A DNA stretch of 64,000 nt. Source: DTU032 sp964346175. GTDB lineage: Bacteria; Bacillota; Clostridia; Saccharofermentanales; DTU023. The notes beneath the pieces are model-generated. The model was given only the letters and a program-made list of their open reading frames with translations, was not told where the DNA came from and made no database searches. The position numbers and the translations under genes were made by a program. The stretch is taken from positions 1-64,000 of the forward strand of contig CAYFTG010000001.1 in assembly GCA_964346175.1 (NCBI GenBank), read 5' to 3'. Position 1 is the first letter of the stretch. Every line of letters begins with the position of its first letter. Shown piece by piece: positions 15,522 through 25,178 of this stretch.

Positions 15522-17537
15522 ATGTTGGAAAACAGAGATATTGAAGCCTGTATGACGATCCGTTTAGATGAAGATTTGCCGTCTTATCCTGAGTTTCAGC
15601 CCGGAATCAGACGGGCACCAAAACGAAAAGCAGCACTCACTAAGTCAGATAAAGCACTGGCTATTCGAAACGCGCTGCGTTATGTTCCTGAAAAACATCA
15701 TGAAAAAATGGCCACAGAGTTTCTGCAGGAATTGAATGACTTCGGCAAAATTTATGCCTATCGCTATCGTCCGCAAAATAGGATCTATGGCAAAGCTATA
15801 GATGAGTACAAAGGCAAATGCATTGAAGGTAAAGCCTTCCAAGTCATGATTGACAACAACTTGGACTTTGATGTCGCCCTCTACCCTTATGAGCTGGTCA
15901 CCTACGGTGAAACCGGTTCTGTCTGCCAAAACTGGATGCAGTACCGTTTAATCAAGAAATATTTGGAGGAGCTGACAGACACGCAGACACTCGTCATTTT
16001 TTCCGGGCATCCTGTGGGCTTATTCCACAGTCCGAAAAGTGCTCCCCGCGTTATCCTCACCAACGGCTTAATGATCGGACAGTATGACAATCTGGAAAAC
16101 TATAATCGTGCGCAAGCGCTAGGTGTGGCAAATTATGGTCAGATGACTGCGGGCGGCTGGATGTATATCGGACCCCAGGGTATTGTCCATGGCACTTATA
16201 ACACCTTATTGAATGCCGGAAGGCGTGAGCTAGGAGTCCCTAACGACGGCGACCTGGCAGGTCATCTCTTTGTCAGCTCGGGCTTAGGGGGGATGTCCGG
16301 TGCACAAGGCAAAGCCTGCATGATAGCCGGCGGCGCCAGTATCATCGCAGAAGTCGATTATTCCCGCATCGAAACCAGAAGTGAACAGGGCTGGGTAAGC
16401 CACATCGTTGATTCGGCAGAAGCAGCTTTTGTTTTAGCTCAAGAAATGATGGACAAAAAAGAACCTTGCGCCATCGCCTATCACGGCAACATCGTTGATC
16501 TGCTGGAATATGCTGTCGCAAACGAGATCACCATCGACCTCTTGTCTGACCAGACTTCCTGTCATGAACCTTATACCGGCGGCTACTGTCCGCAGGGTCT
16601 CTCCTTTGAGGAACGTACAAAGATGCTCTCCGCCGATCCCGAGCGTTTCCGCGCCTGCGTAGATATATCTTTGAAGAAACACTACGAAGCAATCAAAATT
16701 TTGCATGAGCGTGGCACCTATTTCTTTGACTATGGCAACTCCTTCTTGAAAGCAGTGTTTGATGCCGGAGTTAGCGAGATAGCTCGTAACGGCGCAGACG
16801 ACCGTGACGGCTTTATTTTCCCTTCTTATGTTGAAGATATCATGGGACCCTTGCTCTTTGATTTCGGATACGGTCCTTTCCGTTGGGTCTGCCTCTCAGG
16901 TAAAGAAGAAGATTTACGCGCCACCGATGCCGCTGCCATGTCCTGTATTGACCCGGATCGTCGCTATCAGGATAGAGACAATTATCAGTGGATCCGCGAT
17001 GCTGAGAAAAACAAACTCGTTGTCGGCACTAAGGCACGCATTCTCTATAGTGATGCTGCAGGAAGAACGGAGATCGCACTGAAATTCAACGAAATGGTAC
17101 GCAAGGGAGAAATCGGTCCGATCATGATCGGGCGCGATCATCACGATACCGGCGGCACTGATTCGCCTTTCCGCGAAACTTCCAACATTCGTGACGGCAG
17201 CAATATAATGGCAGACATGGCTACCTCGGTTTTCGCAGGCAACGCTGCCCGCGGTATGAGTCTTTGCGCACTGCATAATGGCGGCGGCGTCGGCATCGGT
17301 AAGGCCATCAACGGAGGCTATGGCTGTGTCCTAGATGGTTCCGAGCGTATCGACGAGGTTTTAAGAAACGCTGTACCATGGGATGTCATGGGCGGTGTCG
17401 CCCGCCGTGCCTGGGCACGCAACGAAAACGCCTTGAGCACTGTAATGGAGTACAACCGGAAAATGGATGGTAGCGATCAGCTGACACTCCCTTATCTGGT
17501 TGATGATCACTTAATAGAAGATTTATTTAAAAGCTAA
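15522..17537 (+). CDS. hutU: Urocanate hydratase
   Basis: NAD-dependent enzyme hydrating urocanate to 4-imidazolone-5-propanoate, the second step of histidine degradation. It is 671 aa, the long form found in several Firmicutes. ATG 15522 is chosen because GGAGGG lies 6 nt upstream; a longer frame from 15486 has no SD. Recognisable segments are SGHPVGLFHS, the GANYGQMTAGGW-like stretch around 210-220, GGMSGAQGKA, and GRDHHDTGGTDSPFRET near the C-terminal active-site region. ftcD begins 12 nt downstream. hutH is not in the window. Confidence 0.95.
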   Translation: MLENRDIEACMTIRLDEDLPSYPEFQPGIRRAPKRKAALTKSDKALAIRNALRYVPEKHHEKMATEFLQELNDFGKIYAYRYRPQNRIYGKAIDEYKGKCIEGKAFQVMIDNNLDFDVALYPYELVTYGETGSVCQNWMQYRLIKKYLEELTDTQTLVIFSGHPVGLFHSPKSAPRVILTNGLMIGQYDNLENYNRAQALGVANYGQMTAGGWMYIGPQGIVHGTYNTLLNAGRRELGVPNDGDLAGHLFVSSGLGGMSGAQGKACMIAGGASIIAEVDYSRIETRSEQGWVSHIVDSAEAAFVLAQEMMDKKEPCAIAYHGNIVDLLEYAVANEITIDLLSDQTSCHEPYTGGYCPQGLSFEERTKMLSADPERFRACVDISLKKHYEAIKILHERGTYFFDYGNSFLKAVFDAGVSEIARNGADDRDGFIFPSYVEDIMGPLLFDFGYGPFRWVCLSGKEEDLRATDAAAMSCIDPDRRYQDRDNYQWIRDAEKNKLVVGTKARILYSDAAGRTEIALKFNEMVRKGEIGPIMIGRDHHDTGGTDSPFRETSNIRDGSNIMADMATSVFAGNAARGMSLCALHNGGGVGIGKAINGGYGCVLDGSERIDEVLRNAVPWDVMGGVARRAWARNENALSTVMEYNRKMDGSDQLTLPYLVDDHLIEDLFKS

Positions 17538-17549
17538 GAGGAAAAGAAA

Positions 17550-18455
17550 ATGACTTCAATAAAAAAAATTGTTGAGTGTGTTCCGAACTTCAGCGAAGGT
17601 CGCGATCCCGATAAAATAGAAAAAATAGTTGCTCCACTTAAGGACAGGCAGGATGTTAAGCTGCTAAATTACGAGCCCGATCCTGATTATAATCGTCTCG
17701 TCGTAACCGTGATGGGAGAACCCCAGGCGGTAAAGGTCGCAGTGCTCGATGCTATCGAAATTGCCACCGAGCTTATCGATTTGAATCAACATCAAGGCGA
17801 ACATCTGCGCATGGGAGCCACTGACGTAGTTCCCTTCATTCCGATCCGTAATATGAGCATGGCAGAAACCGTCGAGCTGGCTAAGGAGATGGGGCAAGCT
17901 ATTTATGAGCTTTTTTCAATACCGGTCTTTCTCTACGAAGAGGCTGCCACCCGTCCGGAGCGCCGCAATCTCGTTACCGTACGAAAAGGCCAGTTTGAGG
18001 GCATGCCGGAAAAATTGAAGCAAGACGAGTGGGCGCCTGATTTCGGCCAACGTGAAATCCACCCAACTGCGGGAGTCACGGCTGTCGGTGCTCGTATGCC
18101 CTTGGTCGCTTACAATATCGATCTCGGCACAGATAACATTGATATCGCTAATGCTATTGCTCGTGCCATCCGGCAATCCGGCGGCGGCTTTCAATACATC
18201 AAGGCAGGCGGCGTTGAACTTAAAGAAAAAGGCATCGTTCAGGTCACAATGAACATTACCGACTATACTAAGAACCCTATATACAGGGTGTTCGAGACTG
18301 TTAAGATGGAAGCCGCGCGCTATGGTGTACAGATTCTTGGCAGCGAGGTCATAGGCTTGGCGCCAATGGAAGCTCTAACGGAGACAGCCGCTTATTATCT
18401 CGGCTTGCATGATTTTGACAGCAGCAAACTGATTGAAAGCGCCCTAATCGAGTAG
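17550..18455 (+). CDS. ftcD: Glutamate formimidoyltransferase
   Basis: Transfers the formimino group of N-formiminoglutamate to tetrahydrofolate; 301 aa, the transferase alone without a cyclodeaminase domain. Family motifs include ECVPNFSEGRD (9-19), HQGEHLRMGATDVVPFIP and GGFQYIKAGGVELK. A GAGGAAAAG SD precedes the ATG. It acts last in the HutU-HutI-FtcD route, giving glutamate; the separate cyclodeaminase (FchA) must be encoded elsewhere. Confidence 0.95.
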   Translation: MTSIKKIVECVPNFSEGRDPDKIEKIVAPLKDRQDVKLLNYEPDPDYNRLVVTVMGEPQAVKVAVLDAIEIATELIDLNQHQGEHLRMGATDVVPFIPIRNMSMAETVELAKEMGQAIYELFSIPVFLYEEAATRPERRNLVTVRKGQFEGMPEKLKQDEWAPDFGQREIHPTAGVTAVGARMPLVAYNIDLGTDNIDIANAIARAIRQSGGGFQYIKAGGVELKEKGIVQVTMNITDYTKNPIYRVFETVKMEAARYGVQILGSEVIGLAPMEALTETAAYYLGLHDFDSSKLIESALIE

Positions 18456-18464
18456 TTATAACAA

Positions 18465-18530
18465 GCGCAGAGGGTCGAGCCGACGACGTCAGTTACGAGC
18501 CTGCGGATCCATGCCGACTGCGCATCTTTT
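18465..18530 (+). other. Structured spacer between ftcD and hutI
   Basis: GCGCAG (18465-18470) can pair with CTGCGC (18518-18523), closing a GC-rich segment with a smaller inner pairing (GTCG/CGAC). ATCTTTT and then the hutI SD follow. It could be an intercistronic attenuator or a processing site. Confidence 0.4.
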
Positions 18531-18541
18531 AAGGAGTTACC

Positions 18542-19792
18542 GTGTCTTACTTACTAATTAAAAATGCAGCACAATTAGCAACACCTGAAGGCCATAGCGC
18601 CTGTTGCGGCGAAAATATGTCAAGCTTGCGAGTCATAACGGATGCAGCGGTTTTAATTGAAGATGAAAAGATTCTCTTTGTAGCCACGACTGATGAAGTT
18701 GAAGCCTACGCAGCCATGAATCTGCCGGCCGATAGCAAAATAACGCGTTATGATGCCTCCGGCAAAACGATACTGCCCGGTTTTGTCGATTCACACACTC
18801 ACTTTGTTTTCGGCGGTTATCGCGAGCACGAATTCAATCTGCGCTTGCAGGGTGCCGGCTATATGGAGATTATGAAAGCCGGAGGCGGCATCGCCTATTC
18901 TATAGCCGAGACAAGTGCCGCCAGCGAAGATGAACTGTACGAACTGGCTTGGCAGCGACTGCAGCGTATGCTTGAACTGGGCATAACTACTGTGGAAGGA
19001 AAAACCGGATACGGGGAAGATACGGAGACTGAGGACAAGATGCTACGTGTAATGGAGCGCTTGGATCGGGATCACCCCATCGATATTGTGAAAACCTACA
19101 TGGGAGCACATGCAGTTCCGCTCAACTATCCCGGAGGTGCTGGGGCATACGTGGATTATCTGATTGCTGAAGGCCTACCTATGGCAGCGGGCAGAGCAGA
19201 GTTTTGTGACGTTTTCTGTGAGAAGGATGTCTTCGAATTAGAGGACTCAGAGCGCTTGCTCCTGGCCGCGCGCGAGCAGGGTTTTAAATTAAAACTGCAC
19301 GCCGATGAGATCGTCCAACTGGGCGGAGCGGCTTTAGCTGCAAAAATGGAAGCTACTTCCGCGGACCATCTTTTGAAATCAACAGACGAAGATTTGCTCG
19401 CAATGCGTGATGCCGGGACTGTGGCGACTCTTCTGCCCTGCACCGCCTTTTCGCTAAAGGAAGATTACGCGCGTGGTCGCTTCATGATCGATAATGGGCT
19501 TGCTGTTGCTTTAGCCTCGGACCTGAATCCGGGCAGCTGCTATACACAGTCTGTTCCCTTGATCATTGCCCTGGCAACAATCTATATGGGACTGAGCATA
19601 GAAGAGACCATCACGGCTTTGACACTTAACGGAGCCGCAGCACTGGATCTGGCCGACTCTATCGGCTCCATCGAGGCCGGAAAACAGGCGGATCTGATTC
19701 TCATGGACGCACCGAATTACAGGCATCTTTCCTACCATTTTGCGATGAATCTGCTCGACACGGTTGTTAAGAAGGGGATTATTCTTAATTAA
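18542..19792 (+). CDS. hutI: Imidazolonepropionase
   Basis: Metal-dependent amidohydrolase opening the imidazolone ring to N-formimino-L-glutamate; 416 aa. The start is GTG 18542 with AAGGAG 5 nt upstream. Motifs are LPGFVDSHTHFVFGG (metal histidines, about 75-89), a TVEGKTGYG loop, KLHADEIVQLGG, and ASDLNPGSC (metal aspartate). The C-terminal beta strand region (IEAGKQADLILMD) is typical of the superfamily. A terminator follows. Confidence 0.95.
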   Translation: MSYLLIKNAAQLATPEGHSACCGENMSSLRVITDAAVLIEDEKILFVATTDEVEAYAAMNLPADSKITRYDASGKTILPGFVDSHTHFVFGGYREHEFNLRLQGAGYMEIMKAGGGIAYSIAETSAASEDELYELAWQRLQRMLELGITTVEGKTGYGEDTETEDKMLRVMERLDRDHPIDIVKTYMGAHAVPLNYPGGAGAYVDYLIAEGLPMAAGRAEFCDVFCEKDVFELEDSERLLLAAREQGFKLKLHADEIVQLGGAALAAKMEATSADHLLKSTDEDLLAMRDAGTVATLLPCTAFSLKEDYARGRFMIDNGLAVALASDLNPGSCYTQSVPLIIALATIYMGLSIEETITALTLNGAAALDLADSIGSIEAGKQADLILMDAPNYRHLSYHFAMNLLDTVVKKGIILN

Positions 19793-19872
19793 TTCTTTAC
19801 AGAATACGCACATTAATCACGTACTGTTTTTTGATACTGTGCTAATAATTATAAGTAGATAAAACATGCGAA

Positions 19873-19902
19873 GTAAAACCCCTGTATAGGGGCTTTGCTT
19901 TT
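19873..19902 (+). terminator. Terminator after hutI
   Basis: CCCC pairs with GGGG around TGTATA, and GTAAAA on the left pairs with CTTTGC on the right with one mismatch; TTTT follows. It ends the hut operon. Confidence 0.7.
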
Positions 19903-19933
19903 GTAGAAATATTTTTAGATCAGAGGACTATTT

Positions 19934-20764
19934 ATGAACAATCTTTTGTTTGACTACCACTTACACAGCCGACATTCTCCTGATGGCAACATGGAAATGG
20001 ATACAATCCTGAAACGTGCGCAAGAGTTAGGGCTGGCTGAAATTTGCATTACTGATCACATAGAGGTGGACAATTCTTTCGGCGACGAGTGGGAGTCAGA
20101 TAGTGAGATCGTCAGCGCGCTGTTGGCTGACTTGAATCGAATGCAAGAAATGAGTGATGGTTATGTGAAGAAGGGAGTCGAACTGGCTTTCCCTGACAAT
20201 GACCCCGGGACGGTAGAGGATATGATTAAGCTTATCAATCCGAAAGAATTTGATTATGCCATAGTAAGCCTACATCAATACAATGGGGAGTCTACTTTCT
20301 CTGAGAGCTATTTCGACGAGCGCGACCTGCCCACAGGGGCAGCTAATTATATTCGTTGGATCAATGATCGGATTCGAGACTTTCCTGTGGAATATTTCGA
20401 CAGCGTCGGGCATATCGATTTTACAGTTAAGGGACCCCATGGTTATGACGATCCCACCCTCAGTTTGTCATTTTTTGAAGAAGAGCTGCGTGAGCTTTTT
20501 CGCTATCTACTCGACAATGGCAAAACAATTGAGGTAAACACTTCTGCTTACAGAGCTTTGCCCGGGAACAAGGTGCATGGCCTCGATTGGTTGACTCTGT
20601 TTGCACAAATGGGTGGAGAGTACGTCACGATCGGCTCAGACGCTCATCAAGAAAAACATATAGGCTACCGCTTGGATGAGGCTTTGGATTTAATCCGAGA
20701 AGCAGGCATTCCTTACGTTGCAACCTTCAACGAACGCAAAGCAAGGATGCATAAACTTAGATAA
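19934..20764 (+). CDS. PHP-domain histidinol-phosphatase-like protein
   Basis: 276-aa metallophosphoesterase of the PHP family, HisK/HisJ-like. Metal-binding motifs are DYHLHSRHSPDG (7-18), CITDHIE, SLHQ, DSVGHIDF and IGSDAH. Related enzymes dephosphorylate histidinol phosphate in histidine synthesis. No other his gene is here; the neighbours upstream degrade histidine, so the assignment to histidine biosynthesis is from family only, and another phosphoester substrate is possible. AGAGGA precedes the ATG. Confidence 0.78.
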   Translation: MNNLLFDYHLHSRHSPDGNMEMDTILKRAQELGLAEICITDHIEVDNSFGDEWESDSEIVSALLADLNRMQEMSDGYVKKGVELAFPDNDPGTVEDMIKLINPKEFDYAIVSLHQYNGESTFSESYFDERDLPTGAANYIRWINDRIRDFPVEYFDSVGHIDFTVKGPHGYDDPTLSLSFFEEELRELFRYLLDNGKTIEVNTSAYRALPGNKVHGLDWLTLFAQMGGEYVTIGSDAHQEKHIGYRLDEALDLIREAGIPYVATFNERKARMHKLR

Positions 20765-20800
20765 AAAAAGGGGCATCTTTTTTCTCGAAGGCTGCCCCTA
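20765..20800 (-). terminator. Terminator between the PHP gene and the deaminase
   Basis: AGGGGCA (20769-20775) pairs with TGCCCCT (20793-20799). Read leftward a run of seven T follows, so it mainly serves the minus-strand deaminase gene; it may also act on the plus strand. Confidence 0.7.
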
Positions 20801-20826
20801 ATTTAGTATTTTAATTGTAAAGATCT

Positions 20827-21387
20827 TTACTCTTGATCGCTTGGATTCCAGAAACCTTCATGCAAGGCAAAGAATTCACCTTCCAGTTCGGGAACCGGTC
20901 CCAGCATTTCAACATCAGGCTTCTGGCCGCAGGCCAAAACTGCGCGTGAAGGCAAAGCCAGAGTTGGGTTACGAATGTCGTCACCTGTGTATTTTTTCAA
21001 CTCAGACTCGCGTGCAATATAAACCATTCTGCCCAGATTACCCCAATACATGGCTCCGGTACACATAGCGCAAGGCTCACCGCAATTGTACATGGTGAGC
21101 TCCCACATCTCTTCTTTAGAATATTTTTGAGATGCGCGGCTCATCAATTTCGTCTCAGCATGGCAAGTGCAGTCTCCGTTATTTTCATTTTCACAATTAC
21201 CTTGTTCCATCAGGATGTTACCTTCCTTATCGGCAAGCAGGCAGCCGAAAGGGAAGTTGCCGGCCTCTTTGGCTTCGCGACAAATTTCAATAACTCGACG
21301 CAACAGGTCGACTTCAAACTCCTTTAACTCAGACAATTTTAGTGGTTTAGCCACCTCGTGTTCAATACTAAGTACAGTTTTTTCCAT
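20827..21387 (-). CDS. Nucleoside/guanine deaminase-like protein (CDA fold)
   Basis: 186-aa zinc deaminase. The zinc site is CHAETKL (His and catalytic Glu) and GEPCAMCTGAMYWGN (two Cys). The YWGNLGRMVY stretch resembles guanine deaminases of the cytidine-deaminase fold. The C-terminal extension (EGEFFALHEGFWNP) also fits that group rather than TadA. AGGAGG lies 11 nt before ATG. The likely substrate is guanine or a related nucleobase, but the substrate cannot be fixed from the sequence. Confidence 0.78.
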   Translation of the reverse strand: MEKTVLSIEHEVAKPLKLSELKEFEVDLLRRVIEICREAKEAGNFPFGCLLADKEGNILMEQGNCENENNGDCTCHAETKLMSRASQKYSKEEMWELTMYNCGEPCAMCTGAMYWGNLGRMVYIARESELKKYTGDDIRNPTLALPSRAVLACGQKPDVEMLGPVPELEGEFFALHEGFWNPSDQE

Positions 21388-21476
21388 TAATATTTAACCT
21401 CCTGTTTTCCACAGTAAACTCTAACATATTCTGAAATAAGTTCCTAGGTAGAAGGAGTTGAAGCTGTATACTTATC

Positions 21477-21491
21477 TCAACTGTAAGTTGA
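21477..21491. promoter_or_regulatory. Palindrome upstream of the XRE-GIN gene
   Basis: TCAACT-GTA-AGTTGA is a perfect 6-bp inverted repeat with a 3-nt spacer. A second, weaker repeat (ACAAC...GTTGT) follows directly. It lies about 135 nt before the regulator start and is a candidate operator. Confidence 0.4.
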
Positions 21492-21623
21492 ACAACTAAC
21501 AGTGTTGTCAATTAGGGGTGGATTCAACCATGCGGTTATTGTAATTGCCCTCTTCACGGCCACATACTGAACTTGCTGAACAAAAGCTATAGCACTTCAG
21601 AAAAAATGATTGGAGCAAAATAT

Positions 21624-22922
21624 ATGTACGATGTAGATGGTTTGGGCATACGCATTGCCCACTTAAGAAAAGAAAAAAATCTGACGCAAGAAGCATTCGC
21701 CAGAAGCTTGGGTGTGTCAGCTCAGGCAGTATCTAAATGGGAAACCGGAATTGGCTATCCGGACATAACTCTTCTGCCGCAAATCGCGGAAGAATTGGGT
21801 ATCAGTATAGAACAACTATTCGGGAAGGAACCGGAGTGGGAGCAAGAAGAAATAACTGCCGAGCCCTTTCCTTTCCCGGAAACAAGAGGGTCACTCCGGT
21901 TGGTTGGCAGTCTCGGCGAAATTGCCGCATATGCGGATATAGCGGGAAAGCAGCACAACGCTATCATCAGTTTCGACGACGGCAGCGAAGTCAATTTGGA
22001 GACACAGACCATCATTAATCACGGCAAGAACAGAATTACCTTAGCTTATGCTGACGAACTGGAAATCACTGGTGCTGAACTCAACGGAGAAGACGAGCTT
22101 GAGCTCGACAGTGCTGAGTCTGAATCTAGTCAGGATCAAGAAGATATAACTGACAATAAAGGCTTTTCCTATGCCGGACCGGGAGTTTCATCTAGTGAAA
22201 CGAGAGGCAAAAGCGAAGATATGCCGGCAATCGACAGTTACGATATAACTGTTGCCGGTGCCTGTAAGGTCTTGATCATTCATACTCCGGACGAAAAACA
22301 TCGCTGGCAAGCTGAGGGTACGCCTGACTTTATGCGTGCACTAACGGTTGAGCAGATAGGGAGCACTTTACACATCAGCGCAGATCAGAGTCGTCGTTTC
22401 TTTTTTGGCGGTGGCAATATTAAGGGACAAATTAATCTTTATACCCCCATGTTAAACATGAACAGAATTAGAGTAAGTATTAAGGGCTCCGGCGATTTGA
22501 CTAGCCAAGTAAATTTTGAGGAAAGCGATCTGCAGATCGCCGGTTCGGGAGGATTGCGTTTGGCTAAAACCGGACTTACAGATGTAAAGATTAGTGGGTC
22601 CGGAGATTTTTATTCCACGCAAGCTCATAATGCAAATATCAACATTGCAGGCTCGGGCGATGTCACGATAGACCATGTCAGTGGCAAAGTCGTGTGTAAG
22701 ATCGCCGGCTCCGGTGATATCGATTTCCGCGGTGGTGAAGTAGAAGAACTGTCCGTGCGCATAGCAGGTTCAGGCGACCTGGATGCTGCCAAAATCACCG
22801 TAGAAAACTTAGACATCTCAATTCAAGGCGGAGGGGATGCTGTCATCGGCTGCGTAAGGGGCAGCTCTGTAGAGCGCATTTCCCGAGGTGCTAAGCTCAC
22901 GATACTAAATCGCGCAAAATAA
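21624..22922 (+). CDS. XRE-family regulator fused to a GIN (DUF2807) beta domain
   Basis: 432 aa. ATG 21624 is chosen because GGAG lies about 9 nt upstream; earlier in-frame ATGs lack an SD. Residues about 5-62 form an HTH_3 domain (IRIAHLRKEKNLTQEAFAR, then SAQAVSKWETG). An acidic, Ser/Glu-rich linker follows (about 150-190). The C-terminal 220 residues contain seven spaced turns of the type GSGD/GSGG/GGGD, the hallmark of the GIN/DUF2807 beta-helix, usually found on exported proteins. There is no signal peptide or membrane segment, so the whole protein appears cytoplasmic. What the GIN part senses is unknown. Confidence 0.82.
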   Translation: MYDVDGLGIRIAHLRKEKNLTQEAFARSLGVSAQAVSKWETGIGYPDITLLPQIAEELGISIEQLFGKEPEWEQEEITAEPFPFPETRGSLRLVGSLGEIAAYADIAGKQHNAIISFDDGSEVNLETQTIINHGKNRITLAYADELEITGAELNGEDELELDSAESESSQDQEDITDNKGFSYAGPGVSSSETRGKSEDMPAIDSYDITVAGACKVLIIHTPDEKHRWQAEGTPDFMRALTVEQIGSTLHISADQSRRFFFGGGNIKGQINLYTPMLNMNRIRVSIKGSGDLTSQVNFEESDLQIAGSGGLRLAKTGLTDVKISGSGDFYSTQAHNANINIAGSGDVTIDHVSGKVVCKIAGSGDIDFRGGEVEELSVRIAGSGDLDAAKITVENLDISIQGGGDAVIGCVRGSSVERISRGAKLTILNRAK

Positions 22923-22936
22923 AAATACAGCAAGCA

Positions 22937-25051
22937 TTACTGGCCCGCTGCCTCTGTTAGCGGCGGGCCTATTTGAGCATAATAATCCTCGTCCAGAATC
23001 AATCTACTGAAATAGAAACGATTGTGCACAATATCATTGATACTGGAAACGTAATTTGCCGGAATTGAATCCGGATCATAGGGAGCATGCACCTCAAACT
23101 TCCCAGTGGATGAGGTGTAACGGCCAAATTCAGAAATCCAACTCAAGTCATTAAACAAGACCAGCCCGGGGCTATCTGAGAGGATGTCTCTTCCCATTAA
23201 GAGGCGAGAATCGTACTCTACGCCCATGAGATTATAAATCGTCGGCATCAAATCAATATTGGCAACCGGCTTATCGATTACAAGTGGATCCATGCCGTCA
23301 ACGTATATAATTCCTGCACTGCGGAAGAGTTCGAACTGATGATCAATCTCCTCGCCGGCGAGCTCATCAAAGGTTTCATCAGAGAGACCATAGGGATAGT
23401 GATCCGGACTCAAGACAATCAAAGTGCGGTCCGCAACTCCGGCATCACGTAAACGTTCCAGCAAATAGGTCATCGCATCCTCAAGCTCGAGGTTGCAAGC
23501 TATGTAGCTCCTTGCCTCTTCTGACAGAGGTAGGTCCTCGACTCTATGCCAGTTTTTCGTAACCATGGCATTACCAATACGAGTATATGCCGCGTGCCCA
23601 CTTACAGTCAGATAGTAGATATTGAAGGGTTCTTGATCGATCCACTTGTCGACAGAAAGCTCCATCATCTCCAGGTCAGACTCAGGCCAAGTTGCTTTGA
23701 CATCGAGACCTCTGCCTAAAGCGTAGTAATCATAACCCATCGCAGGGTGGGAAACGTCACGCGAGTAGTAGTCAAAGGTATGGTTGTGGAAGGCATAAGA
23801 ATTGTAATCCGGCAGACGATGCGGATAACTAAAAGCCTGTTCTTTAGAAGCTATATGATAAAGACTCCAGACCCCATCTTTCGGATAGAGGCTGGTCACA
23901 TTCACGTATTCGCCATCTAAAGTTGAGACACTCCAGACCGGGTTATAGAAATTTGTCAGATGAATTCCTTCTGTCATCATTTTGTACAACGTCGGAGTTA
24001 ATTCAGGATCCACTGCATAATGAGAAAAGCTTTCTGCTGTGATGACTATCAGATTATAACCTTCATATATTCCGGTATATTTATTTTTCAAAGTGGGCTC
24101 GACACTGCCGAAATATTGATCCATCTGTGCCAAAACCTCACTATTTCGCGAGGAGGCCAAAGCATCAAAGTCAATATTGAGGATGTTGGGTGACGTATCA
24201 ACTTCGGGCTCAGGCTCCGTAGGTTTTTCCGTTTCCAGCGGCTCACTCAGGCCAGGGTCTTTTGTCGTTTCTGTCGGCCTGCTGGGCTCAGTTTGCGTAC
24301 CTTTGGCCGGCATGCTTGGCAAGGTCGGATCAGTATAATCATCTTCCAGTTTGTCTCGTGAAGAGCTGATTTCAAAGACAGTATTGCGCAAATCTATACC
24401 CATAGCCGTGTAGGTGCCAAAATACTCTGATGCCTGATAGGGGCGGTTCAGATAGAGAAAATACTCTCTGGCCACCGACTCTTTCGGTATAAGAAAAAAC
24501 ACCACATGAACTGCAATACCGATCACCAAAGCTACTGTTAAAGGTAAAAAGCGCTTCTTTCCGACGCCGCTCTTGTAATCTACTTTAGGTTTTGAAAGCA
24601 CAAAAGCATAAATTATTACCGGCAGGAAAAGAAGCAGTATGGCCCAGAGCCGTTTCCAGATCAGCTCCAAAATAATATCCATAAACTCAACAATCTGAGC
24701 GCCGCGACCCACCGAATCCAAGATAAAGTAAGTGCGGAAAAAGCTATGATACACCAACTGCGCACATATCAAGACTGTTCCAATAATAAGTAAAATATTA
24801 GTTATTATCCTGCGAGCCTTTGGCGGAATTATGATCACTATGCCCCAGAGCAAAATTCCATTCAGTATGGCGAAATAAAGGACTAATGGAAAATTCGAAC
24901 CAATACTCCCTGCCCTAGTCAGGACGTACATTAGCGTTTCCTGAAATACAAAATAAAAAACCATAAAAATCCCAAGGATCTGAAAGTGTCTCTTGGCATC
25001 TAAATTATTATATTTTAACTTCAAGCTATTAAACTGCTCTTTTAACTTCAT
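22937..25051 (-). CDS. LTA synthase family sulfatase-fold membrane protein
   Basis: 704 aa. Five hydrophobic segments fill about residues 22-205, followed by a Pro/Thr/Glu-rich linker (about 240-285) and an extracellular alkaline-phosphatase/sulfatase domain. Metal-site motifs are VITAESF, the nucleophile region SVSTLDGEY, and SPDHYPYG. Members transfer glycerol-phosphate onto lipid anchors or modify surface polymers. The Pro/Thr-rich linker between the two parts is longer than in Staphylococcus LtaS. The gene is monocistronic. Whether it makes true lipoteichoic acid is not shown. Confidence 0.82.
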   Translation of the reverse strand: MKLKEQFNSLKLKYNNLDAKRHFQILGIFMVFYFVFQETLMYVLTRAGSIGSNFPLVLYFAILNGILLWGIVIIIPPKARRIITNILLIIGTVLICAQLVYHSFFRTYFILDSVGRGAQIVEFMDIILELIWKRLWAILLLFLPVIIYAFVLSKPKVDYKSGVGKKRFLPLTVALVIGIAVHVVFFLIPKESVAREYFLYLNRPYQASEYFGTYTAMGIDLRNTVFEISSSRDKLEDDYTDPTLPSMPAKGTQTEPSRPTETTKDPGLSEPLETEKPTEPEPEVDTSPNILNIDFDALASSRNSEVLAQMDQYFGSVEPTLKNKYTGIYEGYNLIVITAESFSHYAVDPELTPTLYKMMTEGIHLTNFYNPVWSVSTLDGEYVNVTSLYPKDGVWSLYHIASKEQAFSYPHRLPDYNSYAFHNHTFDYYSRDVSHPAMGYDYYALGRGLDVKATWPESDLEMMELSVDKWIDQEPFNIYYLTVSGHAAYTRIGNAMVTKNWHRVEDLPLSEEARSYIACNLELEDAMTYLLERLRDAGVADRTLIVLSPDHYPYGLSDETFDELAGEEIDHQFELFRSAGIIYVDGMDPLVIDKPVANIDLMPTIYNLMGVEYDSRLLMGRDILSDSPGLVLFNDLSWISEFGRYTSSTGKFEVHAPYDPDSIPANYVSSINDIVHNRFYFSRLILDEDYYAQIGPPLTEAAGQ

Positions 25052-25178
25052 TAGAGGACTCCAATTCTTACAGCTGTAAATATTTATATTTCAGTCACTT
25101 CCCTATCTGTAAAGTGAAGGACTCAATTATTACTTAATCATATCATTTTAAGAACTTGATGGAATTGACTGATATTGC

